Assembly (NCBI RefSeq): GCF_019739195.1
Contig: NZ_JAHHDS010000003.1
Coordinates: 186,001-250,000, forward strand
Length of the DNA: 64,000 nt
Direction: 5' to 3'
From: Microcella sp.
GTDB taxonomy: Bacteria; Actinomycetota; Actinomycetes; Actinomycetales; Microbacteriaceae
Part shown: positions 37,619 through 45,444 of the stretch, piece by piece
How positions within the stretch are numbered: the first letter of the stretch is position 1
How the letters are laid out: every line of letters starts with the position of its first letter
Position numbers and translations under genes: made by a program
Notes under the pieces: generated by a model
Databases searched by the model: none
The model's input: only the letters and a program-made list of their open reading frames with translations
Told to the model about the DNA's origin: nothing

Positions 37619-37653
37619 GACGCTGGGGTCTTGCAGGGGCGTGCGGGGGTCAT
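37615..37653 (-). CDS. Twelve-codon leader ORF coupled to mnhA
   Basis: ATG at 37653 preceded by GAGGAG at 3-5 nt spacing, encoding MTPARPCKTPAS and ending in TGA that overlaps the mnhA ATG (TGATG). mnhA itself lacks a ribosome-binding site. The likely role is to load ribosomes for coupled re-initiation. A regulatory peptide is possible. Seen directly as sequence; function inferred. Confidence 0.5.
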   Translation of the reverse strand: MTPARPCKTPAS

Positions 37654-37830
37654 GGTCTCCTCACGAGGGGGCAACGTCGGTCGCACCGCCGTATCGACGG
37701 TGACGTGCAGCGCGTCGAACGCGCTCCACTACGCCGACCAGGCTTCCCGGCACACCAGCTTCCAGGGTACTGGGTGTCACCGGTCGCGGCGCACAGCCCG
37801 CACCCAGCGCTACCGCGATCTACACGGGTG

Positions 37831-38871
37831 TCAGCGAGCGGCGTGCTCGTGCGCCGCCGACGTGAGAGCGATCATGCGCGACGTCGCTCGCAGGTACTTT
37901 TTGCGGTAGCCCCCCGCGAGCATCTCGTCAGAGAACACCTGATCGAGAGGAACCCCCGTGGCATGGATGCGCACCTGTGCGTCATACAGCCGGTCGACGA
38001 AGGCGACGAGCCTCAGCGCGTCGGTCTGGTTGTGCAGCACCTCGACATCACGGACGCCGACGGCGGTAACTCCGTCGATGAGGCCGATGTAGCGGCTGGG
38101 GTGCACCGTCGAGAGGTGGCGCAACACATCGCGGAAGCCGTCGACCGTGACACCGTCGCCTTCGGCGACGATGCGCGCATCGAATGCCTCGTCACTGAGC
38201 GACACGGCGTGGCCCTCGATGTCGCGCTTGCGGTAGTCCTCACCATCGATGCGCACGGTCGTGAAGCGGTCGGCGAGCGCGTTGATCTCGCGCAAGAAGT
38301 CGATGGCTGCGAATCGGCCTTCGCCGAGCGCGTGCGGGGGTGTGTTCGAGGTCGCCGCGATGCGCGATCCGCTCGCCACGAGTTCGCCCAGCAGCCGCGA
38401 CATCACCATCGTGTCGCCCGGGTCGTCGAGCTCGAACTCGTCGATCGCGATGAGGGCGGCGCCTCGAAAGTGCGCCACAGCCTCGCGATAGCCGAGTGCC
38501 CCGACGATCGCGGTGTACTCGATGAAGGTGCCGAAGTACTTGCGACCGCGCGTGCGGTGCCACAGCGCGGCCAGCAGGTGGGTCTTTCCCACGCCGAAAC
38601 CACCGTCAAGATAGACACCCGGCTTGGCCACAGGTGCCGCAGGTTTGCGCGAGAAGAAGCCGCGCGAGGCCGACACCGTGTCGCCCGAGAAGGTGCGCAT
38701 CGCCTCGACCGCCTGAGCCTGCGAGGGGTAGCGCTCATCGGGCTCGTAGTTCTCGAGACTCGCGTGGGCGAACTGCGGCGGCGGCACCAGGTGGCCGACG
38801 AGCTCTGCCGCCGTCATGCCGGGCTGCCGGTCGACCAGGCGTGCCACTGTTCGCGTGGGTTCGCCCGTCAT
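37831..38871 (-). CDS. zapE: Cell division ATPase ZapE / AFG1-like
   Basis: 346 residues of the AFG1/ZapE AAA-like family. Walker A GGFGVGKTHLLAALWH and Walker B AALIAIDEFELDDPGDTMVMSRLL are present. So are the arginine-finger region ATSNTPPHALGEGRF and the C-terminal LVAFVDRLYDAQVRIHATGVPLDQVF. In E. coli ZapE modulates Z-ring assembly; the actinobacterial role is untested. I use the ATG at 38871 because family members start close to LVDRQPGMTAAELV. An ATG 69 nt upstream (38940) is also possible, and a TAAACT hexamer at 38959-38964 would serve either. Confidence 0.88.
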   Translation of the reverse strand: MTGEPTRTVARLVDRQPGMTAAELVGHLVPPPQFAHASLENYEPDERYPSQAQAVEAMRTFSGDTVSASRGFFSRKPAAPVAKPGVYLDGGFGVGKTHLLAALWHRTRGRKYFGTFIEYTAIVGALGYREAVAHFRGAALIAIDEFELDDPGDTMVMSRLLGELVASGSRIAATSNTPPHALGEGRFAAIDFLREINALADRFTTVRIDGEDYRKRDIEGHAVSLSDEAFDARIVAEGDGVTVDGFRDVLRHLSTVHPSRYIGLIDGVTAVGVRDVEVLHNQTDALRLVAFVDRLYDAQVRIHATGVPLDQVFSDEMLAGGYRKKYLRATSRMIALTSAAHEHAAR

Positions 38872-38985
38872 TGTGTGCCCTCGAGGTTGTCGCACTCCGT
38901 CATCAATAGGTCGACGCCCAGCCGGAGTGCGTAGATTCATCGGTGGGCGGTGATGTTCAGTTTACCGCTGTGAAGAGAGGCCCTT

Positions 38986-39885
38986 ATGACCGTCGCATTC
39001 GACCCCGCCGAGAAGTTTCAGCAGTACGCGCACCCTGAGCGCCTGGTGTCGGCCGCCTGGCTCGAGGCTCACCTCAACACATCCGGACTTGTCGTCGTCG
39101 AATGCGATGAAGACGTGCTGCTCTACGAGACGGGCCACATTCCGGGCGCCGTCAAGCTCGACTGGCACACCGAGCTCAATGACCCCGTCATGCGCGACTA
39201 CATCGACGGCGAGCAGTTCGCCCGGCTCATGAGCGCCAAGGGCATCGCCCGTGATTCGACGGTCGTCATCTACGGCGACAAGAGCAACTGGTGGGCGGCC
39301 TACGCCCTGTGGGTTCTGACGCTATTCGGCCACCACGACGTGCGGCTGCTCGACGGCGGGCGCGACCGCTGGGTCTCCGACGAGCGCTCGCTCACGACTG
39401 AGACCGCTCAGCCCGCCCCCACCGACTACCCCGTCGTCGAACGCGACGACGCAGCGGTACGAGCTTTCAAAGACGATGTACTCACGCACTTCGGCAATCC
39501 CCTGATCGACGTGCGCTCGCCCGAGGAGTACAGCGGCGAGCGCACCCACATGCCTGCCTACCCCGAAGAAGGCGCGCTGCGCGGCGGCCACATTCCGACC
39601 GCCGCGAGCGTGCCGTGGTCGCGCGCCGCGAACGACGACGGCACCTTTCGCACCGCGGCCGAGCTCGCGACGGTCTACCGCGACGGAGCCGGGCTCGGTG
39701 ACGCCGATGACGTGATCACCTACTGCCGCATCGGCGAGCGCTCGAGCCACACGTGGTTCGTTCTCACCCACCTGCTCGGCATTCCGCGCGTGCGCAACTA
39801 CGACGGGTCGTGGACCGAGTGGGGCAGCGCCGTGCGTGTGCCGATTGCCGTCGGCACCGAGCCTGGCACGGCACCCGGCCGATAG
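38986..39885 (+). CDS. Thiosulfate/3-mercaptopyruvate sulfurtransferase (two rhodanese domains)
   Basis: 299 residues. The N-terminal rhodanese domain is inactive-type (around [20 protein letters not shown]). The C-terminal domain holds the catalytic cysteine in [19 protein letters not shown], the CRxGERS loop of actinobacterial CysA/SseA enzymes. It moves sulfur from thiosulfate or mercaptopyruvate to acceptors. An AGAGAGG site precedes the ATG. sufE begins 9 bp after its stop, so a persulfide relay to cysteine-desulfurase partners is plausible. Divergent from zapE. Confidence 0.93.
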   Translation: MTVAFDPAEKFQQYAHPERLVSAAWLEAHLNTSGLVVVECDEDVLLYETGHIPGAVKLDWHTELNDPVMRDYIDGEQFARLMSAKGIARDSTVVIYGDKSNWWAAYALWVLTLFGHHDVRLLDGGRDRWVSDERSLTTETAQPAPTDYPVVERDDAAVRAFKDDVLTHFGNPLIDVRSPEEYSGERTHMPAYPEEGALRGGHIPTAASVPWSRAANDDGTFRTAAELATVYRDGAGLGDADDVITYCRIGERSSHTWFVLTHLLGIPRVRNYDGSWTEWGSAVRVPIAVGTEPGTAPGR

Positions 39886-39888
39886 CCT
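39883..39888 (+). promoter_or_regulatory. -10 element of a leaderless sufE promoter, overlapping the upstream stop codon
   Basis: TAGCCT whose first three bases are the sulfurtransferase stop codon. Exactly 6 nt (GGGCGC) separate it from the sufE GTG. It would let sufE be expressed independently of the gene in front. Confidence 0.55.
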
Positions 39889-39894
39889 GGGCGC

Positions 39895-40326
39895 GTGACC
39901 GACCTGCCCGGCCCCCTCGCCGAGATTCGCGACGACTTTCTCTCGTTCACCGAGAAAGAGCGGCTGCAGCTGCTGCTCGAGTTCTCGAACGAGCTGCCTG
40001 CGCTACCCGAGCGCTATGCCGAGCATCCAGAACTGCTCGAACGGGTCGAAGAATGCCAATCGCCCGTGTACCTCTTTGTCGATGTCGTCGATGGTGATGT
40101 TCAGGTGCACGCGACCGCACCTGCAGAGGCACCGACCACCCGCGGTTTCGCATCGATTCTCGTACAGGGCATCTCCGGTCTGCCCGCCGACGTCGTGCTC
40201 GCGATTCCCGACGACTTTCCGCTGCAACTCGGCCTGACCGCCGCTGTCAGCCCGCTGCGTCTGCGGGGCATGTCGGGCATGCTGTGGCGCATCAAGCGGC
40301 AAGTGAGCGCCAAGGCGGCCGTCTGA
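39895..40326 (+). CDS. sufE: SufE-family sulfur acceptor protein
   Basis: 143 residues. The acceptor cysteine lies in RVEECQSPVYLFVDV, matching the ECQSxV signature, and the helix GFASILVQGISGLPADVVLAIPDDFP closes the fold. It accepts persulfide sulfur, normally from SufS, for Fe-S cluster assembly. No suf operon is in the window. Pairing with a rhodanese is common in actinobacteria. GTG start at 39895 with a leaderless-type promoter. It overlaps the next gene by 1 bp (TGATG). Confidence 0.93.
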   Translation: MTDLPGPLAEIRDDFLSFTEKERLQLLLEFSNELPALPERYAEHPELLERVEECQSPVYLFVDVVDGDVQVHATAPAEAPTTRGFASILVQGISGLPADVVLAIPDDFPLQLGLTAAVSPLRLRGMSGMLWRIKRQVSAKAAV

Positions 40327-41057
40327 TGCTGCACGGCACGCTGCGGCGCATCGTTCCGGCCGACGGCGGCGCCATCGATCTCGACGCGACGGATGCCCGC
40401 ACGACCCTGCTCGATGCGTACGACCCGCGCGCCCCCGAGCTCCTGCGGCTCAACCTCGTGACCACGCTCGACGGTCGCGCGGCCGGCAGTGACGGCACCT
40501 CGGAGTCGCTCACGTCGCGCGTCGACCGCACCATTCTCGGCGTGATCCGCGAGCTGAGCGACCTCGTGCTCGTGGGCGCCGAGTCGGCGCGGCGCGAGGG
40601 CTACCTGCGCCCGAAGCGCGCCGCCCTGGCCATCGTGACCGCCTCGGGCGACCTGCGGGGGCACCGGCTCGACGCTCCTGCGGGCGGTCACCCGCTGCTC
40701 GTGCTGACGACCGAGAGCGGCGCGCGGCGGGCGGCCGAGACCCTGCCGGCGGCGCAGCGCCTCGTGCTCGACGGCGACGAGCGACTCGAGCCCGTCGAGG
40801 TGATCACGACCCTGCGTCGAGCGGGCTTCGGGCGCATCGTCGCCGAGGGCGGTCCGCGGCTCGCCGCTCAGCTGCTCGAGGCAGACCTCGTCGACGAGCT
40901 GTGCCTGACCGTCATGCCGCGCCTCGGCGGCCCGGCTCTACCGCTGCTGACGTCGGCGCCGACCCGCATCCACGACGCACGACCGCTCTCGCTGCTCGTC
41001 GACGACTCAGGGGCGCAGTTCGGCCGATGGGCGCTTCCGCGCGGCGCTCAGGGCTGA
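40326..41057 (+). CDS. RibD C-terminal / dihydrofolate-reductase-like pyrimidine reductase
   Basis: 243 residues. The family core is RLNLVTTLDGRAAGSDGTSESL, the NADPH segment RELSDLVLVGAESARREGY, and IVAEGGPRLAAQLLEADLVDELCLTVMPRLGG. It resembles the reductase half of RibD without the deaminase, so a 5-amino-6-ribosylaminouracil-type reaction or a stand-alone oxidoreductase role is possible. The substrate is not set by sequence. The ATG at 40326 overlaps the sufE stop. Its 3' end overlaps the convergent hydrolase gene by 10 bp. Confidence 0.88.
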   Translation: MLHGTLRRIVPADGGAIDLDATDARTTLLDAYDPRAPELLRLNLVTTLDGRAAGSDGTSESLTSRVDRTILGVIRELSDLVLVGAESARREGYLRPKRAALAIVTASGDLRGHRLDAPAGGHPLLVLTTESGARRAAETLPAAQRLVLDGDERLEPVEVITTLRRAGFGRIVAEGGPRLAAQLLEADLVDELCLTVMPRLGGPALPLLTSAPTRIHDARPLSLLVDDSGAQFGRWALPRGAQG

Positions 41058-42280
41058 CGGTCGCCGAGCTCGGCGAGCCAGGTGCCGATCGCGCGCTCCC
41101 AGCGGGGCGCGTCGTAGTTCCAGAGCTTGGTGTGCCGAGCGATGGCAAAGTGCTCAAGGCGCACCACGTCGGGGCGAGCGGCTGCGAGCGCAAGACTGCC
41201 GTCGCTCGGCACGAAGCCGTCGTCGACGCTGTGCAGCACGAGCATCGGAATGGTCAACTCGGCGGCCCGCGCCACAATGTCGAGGCGATCGAAATCGATC
41301 GGCTCGTCGAGGCCCACCCACTGCGAGGCGCTGTGGGACGAGAGCATCGCCATCGCCGCGTCGCGCACGACCGCGGGGAGGCCCGACGCGGCGGCTTGAA
41401 ACCTCAGCACCCGCACCCAGTCGACGACGGGCGACTCGAGCACGACGCCGACGACATGCTCGGCGAGCTGCGAGCGCGTGATGCACTGCAGCACCGTGGC
41501 ACCGCCCATCGACCAGCCCATGAGCACGATGCGGGTCGCCCCCTCGTCGAGGGCATAGGCGATAGCCGCCTCGACGTCGCGCCACTCGTCGTCGCCGAGC
41601 GCATAGCGTCCGTCGATGCTGGCCGGAGCATCCCCGTCATTGCGGTAGCTGATGAGCAGCGAGCCGTAGCCGGCCTCTGTGAAGGCGTTCACCGCGCGCA
41701 GCCCCTCGGCTCGCGTGACCGCACGCCCGTGCACCTGGATGACCCAGTCGGCGCCCGACCCTGTGCCGTCGATGCGCCACGCGGGGGCGACCCCGATCGG
41801 GGTGCGGATGCCGACGTCGCTGAACGGCACGGCCAGATCGGCGGGCGTCAGGTACCACCAGCCGGCCCATCGCGCGCGAGATGCTCGCGAGAGGTCACCG
41901 CGCTGCACCGAGTGAAGCTGCCGCGTGACCGACTGTGCGTCGTGCCGAATGATCTCTCCGATGCGAGCGTGGCCGCGATCACGGTCGAACCACATCGAGT
42001 ACCGACCCGGCGCGAGAGTGTCGAGGGTGCGGCTGAGCACGATCTCGCCCGCCGGCTCGTCGACCGACAGCACCTCGATGTCATACCGCCGCCGGGTCGG
42101 CGGAGTGACGACGTTGCGCGCCACGCGCACCGCGACCGCCGCGGCTCCGAGACCAGTCGCCAGGGCTCCGACGGCCAGCATCGTGAGCACCGTCGAGATC
42201 GGTAGGCGCCTCGCCGTCACACGGGCCTCCGCGGGTGCGGCGAGGGACGAGCGGCGAGTCTCACGAGCCGAATCTAGCAA
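41048..42280 (-). CDS. Membrane-anchored alpha/beta hydrolase
   Basis: 410 residues. An N-terminal membrane helix (about 30-52) is followed by a beta-rich region of about 120 residues. The hydrolase fold has nucleophile serine in IVLMGWSMGGATVL, aspartate in LVLHSVDDGFVPS and histidine in FAIARHTKLW. Similar actinobacterial proteins are annotated as acyltransferase-like or dienelactone-hydrolase-like with unknown substrate. The start is uncertain: ATG 42280, or GTG 42220 (VTARRLPIST), which begins just before the helix. It is divergent from DUF3000 with 19 bp between the starts. Confidence 0.85.
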   Translation of the reverse strand: MLDSARETRRSSLAAPAEARVTARRLPISTVLTMLAVGALATGLGAAAVAVRVARNVVTPPTRRRYDIEVLSVDEPAGEIVLSRTLDTLAPGRYSMWFDRDRGHARIGEIIRHDAQSVTRQLHSVQRGDLSRASRARWAGWWYLTPADLAVPFSDVGIRTPIGVAPAWRIDGTGSGADWVIQVHGRAVTRAEGLRAVNAFTEAGYGSLLISYRNDGDAPASIDGRYALGDDEWRDVEAAIAYALDEGATRIVLMGWSMGGATVLQCITRSQLAEHVVGVVLESPVVDWVRVLRFQAAASGLPAVVRDAAMAMLSSHSASQWVGLDEPIDFDRLDIVARAAELTIPMLVLHSVDDGFVPSDGSLALAAARPDVVRLEHFAIARHTKLWNYDAPRWERAIGTWLAELGDRQP

Positions 42281-42287
42281 CTGCGCC

Positions 42288-42293
42288 TAGTCT
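42288..42293 (+). promoter_or_regulatory. -10 element of a leaderless promoter for the DUF3000 gene
   Basis: TAGTCT followed by exactly 6 nt (GCAGAC) and the GTG start of the DUF3000 gene. Same format as the rarA, sufE and dut sites. Confidence 0.6.
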
Positions 42294-42299
42294 GCAGAC

Positions 42300-42899
42300 G
42301 TGTCCCCCGCCGCAACGACATCGCTGACGCCCCAGGCCGTGTTCGACGCACTGGTCGCCTCGATCGAGCGTGCCGTGCTGCGCGATGAGCTGCAGGTCAC
42401 GACGATTCCCGCACCAACGGGCCTCGCGCCCTTCGCCCACGCGCTCGCCGCCGATGTCAACCCTGCGCGTCACGCCGACGACTCCGACCTCGGTACGGGC
42501 CGCGTCGTCGTGCTGTACGACCCCGACGCGCCCGAAGGCTGGGGCGGCGTCGTGCGCGTCATCTGCTTCGCCCAGGCGCCGCTCGAAACCGAGATCGGCC
42601 TCGATCCCTTCGTCTCTGACGTGGCCTGGTCGTGGCTCGTCGATGCCCTGGCCGCTCGGGGCGCCCGGTACACGGCCGCGAGCGGCACGGCCACCAAGGT
42701 GCTCTCGACCGGTTACGGCGAGCTCGCCGCGCAGGGCAGCGGCGCGCAGATCGAGCTGCGCGCGTCGTGGACCCCGCTCGACCTCGACCTCGCCCCCCAC
42801 ATCGAGGGTTGGGCCGAACTGCTCTGCATGGTCGCCGGGTATCCCCCGGCCACCGACGGAGTGGCGGTGCTGCCGACTCGACGGAGCCCGCGTGCCTGA
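42300..42899 (+). CDS. DUF3000 family protein
   Basis: 199 residues, no membrane segment. The DUF3000 family is confined to actinobacteria and of unknown function. Characteristic parts are GLAPFAHALAADV, the GRVVVLYDPDAPEGWGGVVRVICFAQAPLETEI segment and the tryptophan-rich WSWLVDAL. It precedes RNase D with 8 bp overlap, the same order as Rv2680-Rv2681 in M. tuberculosis, so a link to RNA processing is suggested only by neighbourhood. GTG start at 42300 without a Shine-Dalgarno. Confidence 0.92.
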   Translation: MSPAATTSLTPQAVFDALVASIERAVLRDELQVTTIPAPTGLAPFAHALAADVNPARHADDSDLGTGRVVVLYDPDAPEGWGGVVRVICFAQAPLETEIGLDPFVSDVAWSWLVDALAARGARYTAASGTATKVLSTGYGELAAQGSGAQIELRASWTPLDLDLAPHIEGWAELLCMVAGYPPATDGVAVLPTRRSPRA

Positions 42900-44163
42900 A
42901 TCCGCCCCCGACAAGGCCGCCCCCGGCGACACCGAGACCGCGCCCGAGCTGCCGGTCGCTCGCCTCGCCGAGACCCCCGTCGTCATCGACACCCGAGCGG
43001 CCTATCTCGACGCCGTCGCCCGCATCGCTGCTGGCGAGGGCCCCGTCGCGGTGGATGCCGAACGGGCGAGCGGCTTCCGGTACTCGCAGCGGGCCTACCT
43101 CATTCAGGTCTACCGACGCGGAGCGGGCACGTTCTTGTTCGACCCGCCGGCGGTGGGCTCGTTCATCGAGCTGCAGCAGGCGATCGGCGGCCTCGAGTGG
43201 GTGCTGCACGCCGCGAGCCAAGACCTAGCGTGCCTGCGCGAACTCGAGCTCGAGCCGGGCTCGCTGTTCGACACTGAGCTCGGCGCGCGTCTCGCTGGCC
43301 TGGCCCGCGTGGGGCTCGGCGCCGTGGTCGAAGAGACTCTCGGGCTGCATCTCGCGAAAGAGCACTCGGCCGCCGACTGGTCGACACGACCCCTGCCCGC
43401 CGCCTGGCTCGTCTACGCCGCTCTCGACGTCGAGCTGCTGCTCGATGTGCGCGACGAGATCGCTGCCCGACTCGACGCGGCCGGCAAGTCCGAGCTCGCT
43501 CAGCAGGAGTTCGACGCGGTGCTCGCGCGCGACGCTCCTGAGCCGCGCGCTGAGCCGTGGCGTCGGCTCTCGGGCCTGCACACGGTGCGCGGCCAGCGCG
43601 CTCTCGCCGTTGCGCGTGAGCTCTGGCGGGCACGAGACGACTACGCCCGCGAGGTCGACACCTCACCGGGGCGGCTACTGCCCGATTCATCCCTCATCGT
43701 GGCAGCCCGCAGCACACTCGCGTCGAAGCGCGACCTCGCGGCACTCAAGACCTTCAGCGGCCGCGCGAGCCGCTCGCAGCTCGATCGATGGTGGGCGGCG
43801 ATCGAGAGAGGGCTCGCGACCGATGACCTGCCAGCGTTCCGCAGCGGCGAAGAGAGCATCCCACCCCCTCGTTCGTGGCCCGATCGCAATCCTGAAGCCG
43901 ACCGGCGCATTCGCGAGCTCAAGCCTCGACTGCAGACCGTCGCCGAGCAGTTCGAGCTGCCGCTCGAGAACCTGCTGACGCCCGAGCACGTGCGACGCAT
44001 CGCATGGTCGCCTCCGCTCGAGATCGACGAGCAGAGTGTGCGCGGCATGCTGGCCGAGCTCGGCGCACGACCGTGGCAGATTGACGCAACCGCACAGGTT
44101 ATTGCCGCTGCCTTTGTCGATGCCCTCCAGCCTGCAGAGGGGCCCGTGGAGCCCGCTTCGTAG
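42892..44163 (+). CDS. rnd: Ribonuclease D-like 3'-5' exonuclease with HRDC domain
   Basis: 423 residues. The DEDDy exonuclease motifs are in place: Exo I with Asp-x-Glu in VAVDAERASGFRYSQRAYLIQ, Exo II in HAASQDLACL, and Exo III YAALDVELLL with the tyrosine. One HRDC domain follows (RGQRALAVARELWRARDDYAREVDTSPGRLLPDSSL). In E. coli RNase D trims tRNA 3' ends. GTG start at 42892 overlaps the DUF3000 gene. The frame is open far upstream but inside that gene. Next to dxs in mycobacteria; here fadA-fadB intervene. Confidence 0.93.
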   Translation: MPESAPDKAAPGDTETAPELPVARLAETPVVIDTRAAYLDAVARIAAGEGPVAVDAERASGFRYSQRAYLIQVYRRGAGTFLFDPPAVGSFIELQQAIGGLEWVLHAASQDLACLRELELEPGSLFDTELGARLAGLARVGLGAVVEETLGLHLAKEHSAADWSTRPLPAAWLVYAALDVELLLDVRDEIAARLDAAGKSELAQQEFDAVLARDAPEPRAEPWRRLSGLHTVRGQRALAVARELWRARDDYAREVDTSPGRLLPDSSLIVAARSTLASKRDLAALKTFSGRASRSQLDRWWAAIERGLATDDLPAFRSGEESIPPPRSWPDRNPEADRRIRELKPRLQTVAEQFELPLENLLTPEHVRRIAWSPPLEIDEQSVRGMLAELGARPWQIDATAQVIAAAFVDALQPAEGPVEPAS

Positions 44164-44244
44164 GAAGGCGCAGGCAACCCGCCGCCTCCACGCCCGCCTC
44201 CCTAGGCTGGGCCGCAGTCCCATTAACTGCTAGGAGGCACCATC

Positions 44245-45444
44245 GTGGCTGAACGAGCCGACGTCGTATTCGTAGACGGGGTTCGCACCCCCTTTGGCCG
44301 AGCGGGTGAGAAGGGCATGTATTTCAACACGCGTGCCGATGACCTCATCGTGAAGGCCATGATCGGCCTGCTCGAGCGCAACCCTTCGCTGCCGAAAGAG
44401 CGCGTTGACGATGTCGCGATCGCGGCGACGACTCAGGTCGGCGACCAGGGTCTGACGCTCGGCCGCACTGCCGCGATTCTCGCAGGCCTGCCCCTCAGCG
44501 TGCCGGGCTACGCCATCGACCGCATGTGCGCCGGCGCCATGACCTCGGTCACGACGACCGCTGGCGGCATCGCCTTCGGTGCCTACGACGTCGCGATCGC
44601 GGGCGGCGTCGAGCACATGGGTCGTCACCCGATGGGCTTCGGCGCCGACCCGAACCCGCGGTTCCTCGCCGAGAAGCTCGTGAGCGGTGACGCCCTCAAC
44701 ATGGGCCTCACGGCCGAGCGCCTGCACGACCGGTTTCCGGCCCTGACCAAAGAGCGCGCCGACCGCTTCGGCATGCGCAGTCAGCAGAAGGTCGCCGCAG
44801 CCTACGAAGCGGGCAAGATTCAGCCTGATCTGGTGCCCGTCGCCCTGCGTAGCGAGGCCGGCTTCGGCCTGGCCACGACCGACGAGGGCTTGCGTCCCGA
44901 GACAACGATGGAGGGCCTGGCCGGTCTCAAGACCCCGTTCCGTCCGCACGGCCGGGTCACCGCCGGCAACGCCTCGCCCCTCACCGACGGCGCGACCGTG
45001 AGCCTGCTCGCGAGCGCCGATGCGGCTAAAGAGCTCGGCCTGACCACCAAGATGCGTCTCGTGAGCTTCGCCTACGCGGGCGTCGCGCCCGAGGTCATGG
45101 GCATCGGGCCGATTCCCTCGACCGAGAAGGCTCTGAAGAAGGCTGGCCTCACGATCGACGACATCGGCGCTTTCGAGCTCAACGAGGCCTTCGCCGTGCA
45201 GGTACTCAGCCTGCTCGACCACTTCGGCATCGACGACGACGACCCCCGCGTCAACCCCTGGGGCGGCGCGATCGCGCTCGGCCACCCGCTCGCGAGCTCG
45301 GGCGTGCGCCTCATGATCCAGCTCGCCCGCCAGTTCGAAGAGCGTCCTGACGTGCGCTACGGCCTCACCGCGATGTGCGTGGGCCTCGGCCAAGGCGGCA
45401 GCGTCATCTGGGAGAACCCGCACTACACCGGAAAGAAGGCATGA
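44245..45444 (+). CDS. fadA: Acetyl-CoA C-acyltransferase (3-ketoacyl-CoA thiolase)
   Basis: The last step of beta-oxidation: thiolysis of 3-ketoacyl-CoA. 399 residues. The acyl-carrying cysteine is in AIDRMCAGAMTSV (near residue 95). The GGVEHMGRHPMG loop, NEAFAVQ, GGAIALGHPLASSG with the catalytic histidine, and CVGLGQGGSVIWE with the second cysteine are present. GTG at 44245 with a strong AGGAGG site. A TAGGCT hexamer about 40 bp upstream may be its -10 element. It overlaps fadB by 4 bp (ATGA). Confidence 0.97.
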   Translation: MAERADVVFVDGVRTPFGRAGEKGMYFNTRADDLIVKAMIGLLERNPSLPKERVDDVAIAATTQVGDQGLTLGRTAAILAGLPLSVPGYAIDRMCAGAMTSVTTTAGGIAFGAYDVAIAGGVEHMGRHPMGFGADPNPRFLAEKLVSGDALNMGLTAERLHDRFPALTKERADRFGMRSQQKVAAAYEAGKIQPDLVPVALRSEAGFGLATTDEGLRPETTMEGLAGLKTPFRPHGRVTAGNASPLTDGATVSLLASADAAKELGLTTKMRLVSFAYAGVAPEVMGIGPIPSTEKALKKAGLTIDDIGAFELNEAFAVQVLSLLDHFGIDDDDPRVNPWGGAIALGHPLASSGVRLMIQLARQFEERPDVRYGLTAMCVGLGQGGSVIWENPHYTGKKA

